Part shown: positions 44,330 to 53,700 of the stretch, one piece after another
How positions within the stretch are numbered: position 1 is the first letter of the stretch
Layout: every line of letters starts with the position of its first letter
Virus record (IMG/VR): IMGVR_UViG_3300021425_000049
Span: 1 to 54,909 of that record
Strand: one strand, 5' to 3'
Source of the DNA: a virus
DNA length: 54,909 nucleotides
Program-made: the position numbers and the translations under genes
Notes under the pieces: generated by a model
Database searches by the model: none
Told to the model about the DNA's origin: nothing
What the model saw: the letters and a program-made list of their open reading frames with translations, nothing else

Positions 44330-44956
44330 ATGGCAATCTCAACACTTACAAATATCACAGTTCCATTAGCAAACGATACAAGTGCTAATAACCAAGGCCT
44401 ATTAATGCCTAAGCTACAGTATCGTTTCCGTGTAACGTTAGAAAATTTTGGAGTTTCTGCAGATACACAAGAACTAACAAAACAAGTTGTAGACGTATCG
44501 CGTCCAAATGTAAACTTTGAACAAATGACACTTGATGTGTATAACTCAAAAGTATTCCTTGCCGGTAAACACACATGGCAAGAAGTATCACTTAACCTAC
44601 GTGACGATGTAAACGGTAACGTTCAAAAATTAGTAGGTGAGCAATTACAAAAGCAGTTCGACTTCTTTGAACAAGCAAGTGCTGCTTCAGGCTTAGATTA
44701 CAAATTTACAATGCGTATGGAAATCCTAGACGGTGGCAACGGAACCGCTGCACCTATCGTATTAGACACATGGGAATTATACGGTTGTTACCTAACTAGT
44801 GCAAACTACGGAACATTAGATTATTCGCAGAGCGCACCTGTTCAAGTTGAACTAAGCATCCAATATGATAATGCAGTTCAAACACCGCAAGGCTCAGGCG
44901 TTGGAGCACCAGTTCCACGTAACGTTAGCTCGTTAACAACAGGCGGCGGTATATAA
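44330..44956 (+). CDS. 19: Tail tube protein gp19
   Basis: A 208-aa protein. The pattern KLQYRFRVTLENFG, KQVVDVSRPNVNFEQMTLDVYNSKVFLAGKHTWQEVSLNLRDDVNG, FTMRMEILDGG and LDTWELYGCYLTSANYGTLDYSQ is that of T4-type gp19, the hexameric tube through which DNA passes. T4 gp19 is 163 aa; the extra ~45 residues are at both ends. Own late promoter upstream and a strong terminator downstream make it a single-gene unit, as fits a high-copy product. Confidence 0.93.
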   Translation: MAISTLTNITVPLANDTSANNQGLLMPKLQYRFRVTLENFGVSADTQELTKQVVDVSRPNVNFEQMTLDVYNSKVFLAGKHTWQEVSLNLRDDVNGNVQKLVGEQLQKQFDFFEQASAASGLDYKFTMRMEILDGGNGTAAPIVLDTWELYGCYLTSANYGTLDYSQSAPVQVELSIQYDNAVQTPQGSGVGAPVPRNVSSLTTGGGI

Positions 44957-44985
44957 ATTAATTAAGAGATTGCTAACTAAATTAA

Positions 44986-45007
44986 GGAGCCTATGGCTCC
45001 TTTTTTT
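44986..45007 (+). terminator. Rho-independent terminator of the tube gene
   Basis: GGAGCC (44986-44991), loop TAT, GGCTCC (44995-45000), then seven Ts. Two flanking A-T pairs extend the stem. Confidence 0.93.
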
Positions 45008-45031
45008 ATAATCTACGCACTTATATAATAA

Positions 45032-45039
45032 GATAAATA
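45032..45039 (+). promoter_or_regulatory. Late promoter GATAAATA, 5 nt before an ATG
   Basis: Follows the tube terminator; only 5 nt (TTAAT) separate it from the ATG at 45045. No Shine-Dalgarno can fit, so the message would start at the ATG. Confidence 0.65.
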
Positions 45040-45044
45040 TTAAT

Positions 45045-46337
45045 ATGAGTAACTCGGCACAATTTGACAATTTAGGAGCAATAGGTGCGCCCAAAGGTGA
45101 TGTAGGCGATTACGCCCATGCGGCTGCATTATATTTACGTAGTAATTATAGACTAACTCCAAAAACAAAATTTCTTTATCATGTTGTATTCAATCTGAAT
45201 CAAGAAGCATTGTCTACATTGGGTTCTGCTGGTAACAGTTTCAACAAGAAAGAATTAAATCTATTGTGTAGCCAGGCTGAAGCACCAAAGTATTCAATTG
45301 ATACAGATACAAAAAATCAATACAATAGAAAAAAAGTTATACAGACTAGAATGCGCTATATGCCATTGCGTTTTACATTTCACGATGACAGACAAGGAAC
45401 AACCAACTTGTTTTGGGAATCTTACTTTAGATACAATTACCAAGATCCTAATTTAAAAGAAAGTGATTTTAATCCTAGAAATTTATATGCAGGAAGTTTG
45501 AATAGCCGTTATGGACTTGATAAATTAAAGTCGGCCGGTCCGTTGATAAAATCTATAACAGTAAATCAAATATACAGCATTGCAGCTAATCCAAAATTTG
45601 AAGCATTTACACTTGTTAATCCTATCATAGCATCTTGGGATCACGACGAATTAGATCAAACTGATGGCGCCAACTTTTTACAAAATACCATGTCTATCGA
45701 ATATGAAAGTGTGTATTATGAACGAGGTAATACTGGAGAAGACAATCCTGTCGGGTTCAGAGATCCAGCACATTATGATACTGGACAAAGTAAATTATCA
45801 ACCGGCGGCGGCACTAACACAGGATTTATCGCAGATAATAGTAATGCATTTTCTGATCTTGTAAAAGGAAATATTCCTATATCTACACTACTTGCTGGGT
45901 TTAATATATTCAATCAAAACTTGCCTACAAACAATACTGGATTTAGTATATCAGGACAACCAACTACAAATCCTATCCCAGCAGGACAAAATAGTTTTCA
46001 ATTTCCTAGACAGACTACCTACAGTTCAAGCACAGAATCAACTCAAGCATCTTCACCTGTTATAAACGGTATTACAGGAAGAAGTAGAGGAGAAATTGCA
46101 CAAGCAGCTTCACAAAATAGTTTGTTTGCATCTGAACTAGCACAGAGCGCTTTCGCTGTATTGCCTAGTTCTTCGTTTGATAGCGACTTACAAAACGCAC
46201 TACAAGACTATTCACTTGCAGGTAATATAACAGAACGTAATGCAGTATTTGCCAGTTTAAGCGAATCTCAAAAACAGAGTGCTGTAAATACAGCAATAGA
46301 AAACATACCTAATATACAAAGAAGGTTATCGGCATGA
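45045..46337 (+). CDS. Tube-fold virion protein (tail tube or baseplate-tube relative)
   Basis: A 430-aa protein. The first ~230 residues have features of the tail-tube fold: TPKTKFLYHVVFNLN, APKYSIDTDTKNQYNRKKVIQTRMRYMPLRFTFHDD, a WESYFRYNYQDPN segment, and FTLVNPIIASWDHDELDQTDGANFLQNTMSIEYESVYYE. The rest is Asn/Gln/Ser-rich and likely disordered, ending in a helix. By position next to gp19 it may be a tube-initiator or terminal tube subunit (a role like T4 gp48/gp54/gp3), but it was not matched to one of them. Its 3' end overlaps the next gene's ATG by 4 nt. Confidence 0.6.
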   Translation: MSNSAQFDNLGAIGAPKGDVGDYAHAAALYLRSNYRLTPKTKFLYHVVFNLNQEALSTLGSAGNSFNKKELNLLCSQAEAPKYSIDTDTKNQYNRKKVIQTRMRYMPLRFTFHDDRQGTTNLFWESYFRYNYQDPNLKESDFNPRNLYAGSLNSRYGLDKLKSAGPLIKSITVNQIYSIAANPKFEAFTLVNPIIASWDHDELDQTDGANFLQNTMSIEYESVYYERGNTGEDNPVGFRDPAHYDTGQSKLSTGGGTNTGFIADNSNAFSDLVKGNIPISTLLAGFNIFNQNLPTNNTGFSISGQPTTNPIPAGQNSFQFPRQTTYSSSTESTQASSPVINGITGRSRGEIAQAASQNSLFASELAQSAFAVLPSSSFDSDLQNALQDYSLAGNITERNAVFASLSESQKQSAVNTAIENIPNIQRRLSA

Positions 46338-46717
46338 GTAGTTTAACAGATCCTAGTATTAATCCAGAAACAGATCCTAATAATCCCAAAGGCAGTGTAA
46401 AAGCCTTTTTTGACAAATACTTTGTTAAAAAAATCAGCATGAGTGCTAACGAAGTAGACAGTGTAGTTGGATTTTTTGAAAAACGAGGGTTTGATAAACA
46501 AAGTGCAATTGCAACAGCAAGTGTTTTACTTCAGCAGGCTAAGATTGACAATGTAAAAGTTTTTAGTTTACTTGATACTTTGAGAGGATTAAATGAAGTT
46601 CAAATAAGTCAGTTGGTAGCAGCAATACTTAACAGTAACAGAAGTGCAGTTAGCGGATTAGGCTATAGAATTAACAGCGACTTTATTACAAAAGAACAAA
46701 GAAATATTAAACTATAA
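46334..46717 (+). CDS. Uncharacterised conserved tail-region protein
   Basis: A 127-aa protein. The N-terminal half has a short Pro-rich start then VKAFFDKYFVKKISMSANEVDSVVGFFEKRGFDKQSAIATASVLLQQAKIDN, a helical repeat; the end is SGLGYRINSDFITKEQRNIKL. I associate this layout with unnamed tail proteins of marine T4-type phages, but the function is not known to me. Overlap with the preceding gene (ATGA) and with the next (TAATG) makes a tight three-gene run, tube-like, this, and the gp4-like nuclease. AGAAGG is upstream. Confidence 0.6.
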   Translation: MSSLTDPSINPETDPNNPKGSVKAFFDKYFVKKISMSANEVDSVVGFFEKRGFDKQSAIATASVLLQQAKIDNVKVFSLLDTLRGLNEVQISQLVAAILNSNRSAVSGLGYRINSDFITKEQRNIKL

Positions 46718-47154
46718 TGTCACGTTTTGCCCAAGGAAAATACACATGCAAAAACCCTGACAAGTATATTGGAGGAAGAAATCCTACATATCGTAGCAGC
46801 TGGGAATTTGCATTTATGCGTTTTTGTGACACAAATGAAAGCGTAGAACAGTGGGCTAGTGAAGCAATAAAGATTCCTTATAGAAATCCTCTAAGTGGAA
46901 AATATACAATTTACGTGCCAGACTTTTTTATTGTTTATGCAGATAAGACTGGCAAAAAGCATGTGGAACTTATAGAAATAAAACCTGCTAACCAAACAAT
47001 ATTAGAAAAAACAGGAAAAAGTAGAGCTAATCAATTACATTTTGCTGTAAATCAAGCTAAATGGGCAGCAGCAAGAGCATACTGCAAACAAAAAGGCATT
47101 ACCTTTCGTATTGTAAACGAAGGAGATATTTTCCATCAAGGCAAGCGTAGATAA
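46717..47154 (+). CDS. 4: Head completion nuclease, T4 gp4-like
   Basis: A 145-aa protein with a PD-(D/E)xK nuclease fold: E30 in PTYRSSWEFAF, D69 in VPDFFIVY, and E87-x-K89 in ELIEIKPANQ. The RSSWEFAFMRFCD and EQWASEAIKIPYRNPLSGK stretches are as in T4 gp4 (gp50) head-completion protein and its relatives, which act on the packaged head before tail joining. T4 gp4 is about 150 aa. A TAATG overlap couples it to the preceding gene; a late octamer overlaps its end for the next gene. Confidence 0.78.
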   Translation: MSRFAQGKYTCKNPDKYIGGRNPTYRSSWEFAFMRFCDTNESVEQWASEAIKIPYRNPLSGKYTIYVPDFFIVYADKTGKKHVELIEIKPANQTILEKTGKSRANQLHFAVNQAKWAAARAYCKQKGITFRIVNEGDIFHQGKRR

Positions 47155-47157
47155 ATA
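47150..47157 (+). promoter_or_regulatory. Late promoter octamer GATAAATA (gp16)
   Basis: Overlaps the stop region of the gp4-like gene and lies 26 nt before the gp16 ATG at 47184. Confidence 0.6.
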
Positions 47158-47183
47158 ATAGTAGTATTTAATGGACTACAACA

Positions 47184-47669
47184 ATGACAAAAAAACTTGA
47201 AGAAATGTTAAATTTGCCAGAAAACAAAGATTTACCGGAAACTGAGCCCGAAATTGAATTGCCTGCCGAACACGAATCGACATTTAGAGACATAGAAGAA
47301 TTTGATAAAATTGCTAGTGCGCTGCCAACTGTAAAAGGGCTAGGTGACATGGCAGACAAAGAACTAAACGAAGTAGCTAACAAGGCAATGAGTGCATATG
47401 AAGATTTAATGGACCTTGGAATGAATGTTGAAAGTAGATATTCAGGTAGAGTATTTGAAGTTGCCGGCACTATGTTAAAAACAAACCTAGATGCTAAAGT
47501 TGCAAAATTAGATAAAAAACTTAAAATGGTCGAACTACAACTTAAAAAAGAAAAGATGGATAGAGATAGTGGACCAGGTGATGGCGATATTGTCAATGGC
47601 GAAGGCTATGTTGTCACAGATAGAAACAGTCTGTTAGAGCGTCTAAAAGGTCTTGATAAAGATAAATAG
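47184..47669 (+). CDS. 16: Terminase small subunit gp16
   Basis: A 161-aa protein. The core FDKIASALPTVKGLGDMADKELNEVANKAMSAYEDLMDLGMNVESRYSGRVFEVAGTMLKTNLDAK, followed by the KLDKKLKMVELQLKKEK coiled coil, is the T4-type small terminase layout (T4 gp16, 164 aa). It would recognise DNA for packaging and regulate the gp17 motor. It is encoded 1.5 kb upstream of gp17 with two unknown genes between, an order seen in marine T4-type phages. A late box overlaps its stop. Confidence 0.83.
   Translation: MTKKLEEMLNLPENKDLPETEPEIELPAEHESTFRDIEEFDKIASALPTVKGLGDMADKELNEVANKAMSAYEDLMDLGMNVESRYSGRVFEVAGTMLKTNLDAKVAKLDKKLKMVELQLKKEKMDRDSGPGDGDIVNGEGYVVTDRNSLLERLKGLDKDK
47661..47668 (+). promoter_or_regulatory. 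Late promoter octamer GATAAATA (before 47691)
   Basis: Overlaps the gp16 stop; 22 nt from the next ATG, with AGGA in between. Confidence 0.55.
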
Positions 47670-47690
47670 TATATAATAGGATCCATTAAA

Positions 47691-48248
47691 ATGAAAAAAT
47701 TTGCTGATTATTTAACTGAGTCTAAAAAGACATATGAATTTAAAATTGGAATTGCAGGAGAGTTGCCCGAAGATTGTGCAGACCGTATGGAAACAGCCAT
47801 GCAAAAATTTGGTTGCATTAAATTATCAGATGGTAAGAAAACTCCAATTCAAGAACGTCCATTAGATTTTCCACAGTTGGAAAACATGGAAGTAACATAT
47901 TTTGAAACAGAATGCACTTATCCCACAACTCCTCAAGTGCTACAACACTACTTAGGAAGTTGCTGCAATATTCCACAAAGCCATTTGATTGTGCGTAATC
48001 CAAACGAACAGCAAGAACTTTATCAGCAAGAAAAAATGGAAGAAGTATACGAGCCTATGCTAACAAAAGAAGACATGGGCGGCGAGAGTGCGCAAGAATC
48101 AGTTGGCGGCAATCGTGTAATGGATCTACTAAAAGAATTAGAAACTGCTCGCAGTGAACGCGGCAACGACTATGTAGGCGATGCGCCAGTGGGCGAAAGT
48201 GCTGATATTAGCGATGCTGAAAATACAAAAAGCACTATAGGAGCCTAA
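47691..48248 (+). CDS. Uncharacterised protein between gp16 and gp17
   Basis: A 185-aa protein. The N-terminal 110 residues look folded (MKKFADYLTESKKTYEFKIG, GELPEDCADRMETAMQKFGCIKL, DFPQLENMEVTYFETECTYPTTPQVLQHYLGSCC), a ferredoxin-like pattern with four Cys; the rest is acidic and disordered. I recognise it as part of the block between the small and large terminase genes in marine T4-type phages, but its function is not known to me. It is followed by the next gene after 1 nt, so the two may act as partners. Confidence 0.6.
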   Translation: MKKFADYLTESKKTYEFKIGIAGELPEDCADRMETAMQKFGCIKLSDGKKTPIQERPLDFPQLENMEVTYFETECTYPTTPQVLQHYLGSCCNIPQSHLIVRNPNEQQELYQQEKMEEVYEPMLTKEDMGGESAQESVGGNRVMDLLKELETARSERGNDYVGDAPVGESADISDAENTKSTIGA

Positions 48249-48249
48249 A

Positions 48250-49104
48250 ATGACAAAAATAAACGAAGAAATTAATATCAGCGGTAGTGCAGAAGAATTA
48301 TTACAGTTAATGAAATTAGCTGGAGCCGATAATGCAAAAGCAGTAGACGCTGGCGATATCAGTAGTCATACTCATGCAGAACCAGAAACAGGCAGCTGCG
48401 GAAGTTCGCCTGAAATGGACATGGGCGATTATATACGCATGGTATCTACAGAGGAAGAAGAAGTAGACGGCGAGTTTCAAGATGCAAGCACAGAACCAGA
48501 CGAAGAATATATGAATGACGTAAGTGCTAGTATTCCTGCAGGTAACGATTTAAATAGAAAGAAAGGTTCGCATCCTCCTACTAATGGCGCCGATAATCCA
48601 ATGGCATTAGAAGACAAACTACGTGCAGAATTAAAAGGTGTGTTGGCCGAAAAAATGGCAGCGTTACAAGAACATGAGGATGAGCCAGAATGGATGCGTA
48701 TGTTTATGCCAGGAGTAGCTAATGCACTTCGTGGTCATCCTGACTTTAGAACAATGTCATCTGACAAAATGCGTTTACCAGGAACAAAAGGTAACAAGCC
48801 TGGCAAGTTTTATAATCCAGATGAACTAGCAATGCCAGATCCAGAATTAGATAATCCACTAGCAAGAATGATAAGCAAACTTTATGCTGCTGGCAAAATT
48901 ACACATGACGAATACGAAGATAGCATGGAAAAAATTACAGCCTATACTGGAGACCCAGAAGACTTTCAATGGTCAGGGCATCCTAAAGAATCGAAAAATG
49001 AACAAGGCAAAGAACAAGGTGCAGACGGCAAGGCCTGCTGGGACGGTTATAGATATGCCGGAACAGAAGATGGCAAAGACAAGTGTGTGCCAACCGGCAG
49101 ATAA
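48250..49104 (+). CDS. Uncharacterised acidic protein between gp16 and gp17
   Basis: A 284-aa protein. The N-terminal INISGSAEELLQLMKLAGADNAKAV is a short conserved-looking helix; a long acidic, low-complexity part follows (30-130); residues 130-235 hold a globular helical region (DEPEWMRMFMPGVANALRGH and NPLARMISKLYAAGKITHDEYEDSMEKITAYTGDPEDFQW); the end is GKACWDGYRYAGTEDGKDKCVPTG. The last motif, with two Cys and aromatic residues, also occurs in other phage structural proteins and might be a small metal or disulfide unit. No known function. AGGAG lies close upstream (GGAGCCTAAA). Confidence 0.6.
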   Translation: MTKINEEINISGSAEELLQLMKLAGADNAKAVDAGDISSHTHAEPETGSCGSSPEMDMGDYIRMVSTEEEEVDGEFQDASTEPDEEYMNDVSASIPAGNDLNRKKGSHPPTNGADNPMALEDKLRAELKGVLAEKMAALQEHEDEPEWMRMFMPGVANALRGHPDFRTMSSDKMRLPGTKGNKPGKFYNPDELAMPDPELDNPLARMISKLYAAGKITHDEYEDSMEKITAYTGDPEDFQWSGHPKESKNEQGKEQGADGKACWDGYRYAGTEDGKDKCVPTGR

Positions 49105-49122
49105 TTAATCCCCCCAGAACTC

Positions 49123-49148
49123 AATAGCGCCCTTGGGCGCTATTTTTT
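49123..49148 (+). terminator. Rho-independent terminator before the large terminase gene
   Basis: AATAGCGCCC (49123-49132) pairs with GGGCGCTATT (49135-49144), then TTTT. It sits just ahead of the late-like box of gp17. Confidence 0.88.
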
Positions 49149-49150
49149 TG

Positions 49151-49158
49151 ATTAAATA
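49151..49158 (+). promoter_or_regulatory. Late-like box ATTAAATA, 4 nt before the terminase ATG
   Basis: One mismatch from the late octamer. The CAGT that follows is the only leader before the ATG at 49163; no Shine-Dalgarno. Confidence 0.5.
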
Positions 49159-49162
49159 CAGT

Positions 49163-50740
49163 ATGAGTAAAAGTTTAGACGGTGTTTTAACCAAAAAAGC
49201 AAATCAAAGAGAAACTTATACAGAAGATCAAATACAAGATCTTATGAAATGCATGGATCCTGATTTAGGATATTTGCATTTTGCTAGACACTTTGCACAC
49301 ATACAGCATCCTATACAAGGAAAACTTTTGTTTGATCCGTTTGAGTATCAACTAGGACTCATGCACAGTTATCACACTTATAGATTTAACATAAACATGA
49401 TGCCTAGACAAACAGGTAAGACTACTTGTGCAAGCATATACCTTGCGTGGTATGCAATGTTCAAGCCTGATCAAACTATTCTAATTGCTGCACACAAATA
49501 CACAGGTGCGCAAGAAATCATGCAGCGCATACGCTATGTATATGAATTGTGTCCTGATCATATACGTGCAGGCGTTACAAGCTACAACAAAGGCAGTATT
49601 GAATTCGAGAATGGATCACGTATAATTAGTCAAACTACCACAGGAACTACAGGACGTGGTTTGAGTATTTCATTGTTATACTGTGACGAGTTTGCATTTG
49701 TGCAGCCTAATATTGCAGAAGAATTTTGGACTTCGATTTCACCTACGCTAGCAACAGGTGGTCGTGCTATTATTACCAGCACACCTAACAGCGACGAAGA
49801 TACGTTTGCAACTATTTGGAAACAAGCAGAACAAAAGTTTGACGAGCATGGAAATGAAAGCGATGTTGGTATAAACGGATTTCACGCTTTCAAAGCACAT
49901 TGGAGCGAACATCCTGACAGAGATGAAGAATGGATGAAGAACGAAATTGGTCGTATTGGCGAGGAAATGTTTAGACGAGAATACGAATGCGAATTCTTGG
50001 TATTTGATGAAACATTAATCAACAGTATTAAATTAGCAGCAATGGAAGCAAGAGATCCTATAGTAAAAATGGGAGAGGTGCGCTGGTATAAAAAATTGGA
50101 TAGCAAAAAGTCTTATGTAGTAGGCTTAGATCCTGCAATGGGCACAGGAGGAGATTTTGCTGCAATACAAGTTATTGAGTTACCAACCTATGAACAAGTA
50201 GGAGAATGGCAACACAATACAACTGCTATACCAGGACAAGTTAGAGTATTAAGAGATGTATGTTCATACATTTACGAGCAAACTAACTCAAACAACATTT
50301 ATTGGAGCGTAGAAAACAACGGTATTGGCGAAGCTGCACTATTAGTAATACAAGATTTTGGAGAGGAAAATATACCAGGATTGTTTATTAGCGAACCTAT
50401 ACGTAAAGGACATGTGCGCAAGTTTCGCAAAGGATTTAACACTACGCATGGCAGCAAAACCACAACCTGTGCAAGATTAAAAACCATGGTTGAAAATGAC
50501 AAACTAATTGTCAACAGCAAACCTTTGCTCAGTGAGCTAAAAGCATACATTGCATCAGGCAGTAGTTTTCAAGCCAAGCCTGGACATAATGATGACCTTG
50601 TTAGCAGTCTTTTATTAACATTAAGAATGATGACAGTGATGAAGGACTGGGATCCTACAGTGTATAATACCTTTAGTCAAATTGAACACGAGGACGATTA
50701 TGAGATGCCCATGCCTATCTTTATAAGTAGCAATTATTGA
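49163..50740 (+). CDS. 17: Terminase large subunit gp17
   Basis: A 525-aa packaging motor. ATPase domain: Walker A MPRQTGKTT (80-88, K86), Walker B LLYCDE (171-176, E176 catalytic), coupling motif TSTPN near 206-210. Nuclease domain: VGLDPAMGTGGDFA (D323), WSVENNGIGE (E384) and GHNDDLVSSLL near the C-terminus, the three acidic positions of an RNase-H-like headful nuclease. T4 gp17 is 610 aa. The frame is open from a TTG at 49133 inside the terminator, but the ATG at 49163 is the sensible start: it follows a late-like box by 4 nt and gives a normal N-terminus (MSKSLDGVLTKKANQRE). Confidence 0.94.
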   Translation: MSKSLDGVLTKKANQRETYTEDQIQDLMKCMDPDLGYLHFARHFAHIQHPIQGKLLFDPFEYQLGLMHSYHTYRFNINMMPRQTGKTTCASIYLAWYAMFKPDQTILIAAHKYTGAQEIMQRIRYVYELCPDHIRAGVTSYNKGSIEFENGSRIISQTTTGTTGRGLSISLLYCDEFAFVQPNIAEEFWTSISPTLATGGRAIITSTPNSDEDTFATIWKQAEQKFDEHGNESDVGINGFHAFKAHWSEHPDRDEEWMKNEIGRIGEEMFRREYECEFLVFDETLINSIKLAAMEARDPIVKMGEVRWYKKLDSKKSYVVGLDPAMGTGGDFAAIQVIELPTYEQVGEWQHNTTAIPGQVRVLRDVCSYIYEQTNSNNIYWSVENNGIGEAALLVIQDFGEENIPGLFISEPIRKGHVRKFRKGFNTTHGSKTTTCARLKTMVENDKLIVNSKPLLSELKAYIASGSSFQAKPGHNDDLVSSLLLTLRMMTVMKDWDPTVYNTFSQIEHEDDYEMPMPIFISSNY

Positions 50741-50746
50741 TAAATA
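50739..50746 (+). promoter_or_regulatory. Late promoter GATAAATA, 7 nt before an ATG
   Basis: Overlaps the terminase stop region. ACATATA separates it from the ATG at 50754; no Shine-Dalgarno. Confidence 0.6.
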
Positions 50747-50753
50747 ACATATA

Positions 50754-53700
50754 ATGATTAAATTAGATAACATAGCAGAACAACTGTTCAATAAAATTCG
50801 CGGAAGATTTTCCAAAGTAACAATTGGCGATAGCGAAGGCAACGTGACCAATGAACCTAACCTAGCACGATACTTTGACTTTGATTACACAGTCGGAGGT
50901 GACAAAAGTTTAGGAAATGTAAGTGTTAGTTTAGACGAGGAAGAAGGTCTTGTTGTTATGTTCAGCAAAGATTTTGTAGAAGGCAGTTATGGTTCTACTA
51001 AAGACGATTGGTATAATTTTTTAAAAGAAATGCGCCAGTTTGCAAAGAAGCGTTTAATGAAATTTGAAGTTCGTGATTTGAACAGATCTAATTTAACACG
51101 TAGAGATTATCAATTTCTAGCACAGAACCGCCCTGGAGATAAAACAATGCAAGAATCAAAAATGTATGGAACAAACAAAACCAGTTTCCAAAAAATAGGA
51201 AATGCAAAGATACATATAAAACATTCAGCACCTATTAACACTGAATCTGTTAACAGCAGAACAGGGAAAATTGGTAGCATATTCATTGAATCTCCTGATG
51301 GTGAAAAATTTAAATATCCATTTAAACATTTAAGCGGTGCTAGAGCTCTTGCTCGTCATGTTGCAGAAGGCGGACATGCATATGACGATTTTGGCAAGCA
51401 TATCACTGGGCTAAGTGGCGAGATGGCTAAACTACGCAAATTTAACACATACATGAATCGTAGTAGTGTAATGGCAGAAGCATTACAAGAATACACTGAT
51501 ATTGTTAAAGAGCGTGTTAATAATATAAAGAAAGAAATACAAAATTTACAAAAACCAGCATACTATACATCGGCATTAGAAAGTTTTGAACCATCTATTG
51601 TAGAAGATGTTCCTACAGATGTTGCAGATGCTTGGATTGACCAATTAACTGTCAAGCAGTTTAATGAAGAATTAAAAGATGTATTTCCTTACATATACAA
51701 TCTAGTAGGCGAAACAAAAGTAAAAGAAATTGCACTAGAAGATATTATTACAGAAGCTGATCAATATGTAGTTAAGGCAGGAGACACTGTTGCATCTATT
51801 GCTAGAAAAGCTGGTGTGCCTGTTGATACAATTATCAAGAATAACAATTTAGATGATAAGGCAACAATCTATCCAGGACAAAAACTAGCTATTCCACCAA
51901 AAGGTGTAGCAGAAGAAGTTGGCGTAGACGATGTGACTAAAACCGGCAGTATAGATAAACTTGAAGGCCCAGCTGCCACTGTAAAAATTAGACCAGGAAT
52001 GACACTGTTTGCTATAGCAAAAATGTTCAATGATTTGAACAATCATGGCGGCGACATTGAAGAGTTTATCAAAGAGATAATGCAAGCAAATGGTATAATG
52101 GATCCACGTAAATTGCAAGTAGGTGATGTAATTGAAATACCATATTCAATGGGCACTAATGCAAGTGGATCAAGCAGAGGCTTACCACCAGGTGGATTTA
52201 CTGCATACGAAACAGCAGTAGATGAAGCAATTGAAGGCTTAATGGGACAGTTTGCAGAACCTATAACAGAAGCAAGAGCATGTAACTGTAACGAAGATTG
52301 TGCATGTGGAGGCAACTGCGGCCCAGACTGTAACTGCGGCCCAGGATGTGGATCAGTTACAGAATCAAAAAAAAAATTAAGTGAGCACGATACAGGTCTC
52401 CAACTAAACACTGAAAAAGTTAAAGACTTAATCAATCGCTTTGTTGCATGGGCAAACAAAGAAACACCTCCGCCCGCAGATGTAGATCCTGCAGATGTAG
52501 ACGCTGCTATACGTTTCAATGACATAACTCCTATGAGTGAAATAAGCCAAGAAATTTGGGATACTGCACACGAACTAGCAGGAGAAGGTGCAGTAACTCT
52601 TGACCATTGGGATAAAGCTACAGAACAGGTTATTTCTGCTTTACCAGAAGATGAGCAAGCATTTGTTAGACAACAGTTAAATGTTCCCGATCCAACAGAT
52701 AGCAAAGGCAATATAGATCTTAGCAAGTTGCCACCTGAGTTTGCAAAATGGTTTAAAAAACTAAAAGATTGGGCAGCAGAAACATACAAAAATATTGATC
52801 CTCGTAATCCTAATGTAGACCCAGGTGCGGATGAACAGTTTAACGACTACCCGGATGCAATACGTAGACTAGGCGAAGACGGCCACGACGAGGCCACCGC
52901 CAAAATAATTGAAAGATTAACCAAACTATTAAAAAAAGCCGAAGCAGCAGGTGATAAAGAAAAAGCAGAAAAAATAAAAGCAACAATAGACAGCTTGATG
53001 CCTAATTATGGCATCGAAGATCCAAGAGGACCAGAATATACAGGTATAGGACTTGGAACTAAATTAAGTTCTAGCATGTATGATGAAGCGTCAGTGCGCG
53101 GTGGCCAAAAAGCATGGAACGCAAGATACAAAAAGCATGAGACTGCTTTACAACAAGCTATAGATTTATACACTCCAAAAGACCCAAGTCGTTTTGTGAC
53201 TGCACTAAGAAAATTATTAATGTCAGACGATGATTTTAGAGATTGGTATACTGCTAGTAAAACTTCATCTCATGTTTTAGACAAAGCAATGGCTATTGTG
53301 GATGAAATCGGTTCATCAAAGTCAGAAGGCAATGAATTTACCAAAGCACTAGCAAAGGCAAGAGCAAACAACGATGACGAAATGGAAGTAGATGGAAAGA
53401 AGATTCCAGTAACAGAATTTATTCTATCATATTTTGATCGTCATACAGGCCAGTTTCCAAAAGGCGAAACAGCCGTATTGACAATGGTAGAAAAAGAATA
53501 CGGCGAAAACTTTATTAAGCCAGCTCAAGAGTTCATAGAACAAATTCATAACAAAGTATCAGAGATAATGGGATATAAAGACAACGAATTAGGCGAAGGG
53601 TTTGATCCAGAGCATTTTGACGACGAAGTTGAAATGGAAATACCAGGCGACGACGGTGAAATGGATGATGCAACTATTAGTTACACAGCTACAATAATAG

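Noticed and set aside
49133-49162. TTG start 10 codons upstream for the large terminase gene
   Set aside because: It lies inside the terminator stem and lacks a ribosome site; the ATG at 49163 directly follows a late-like box.
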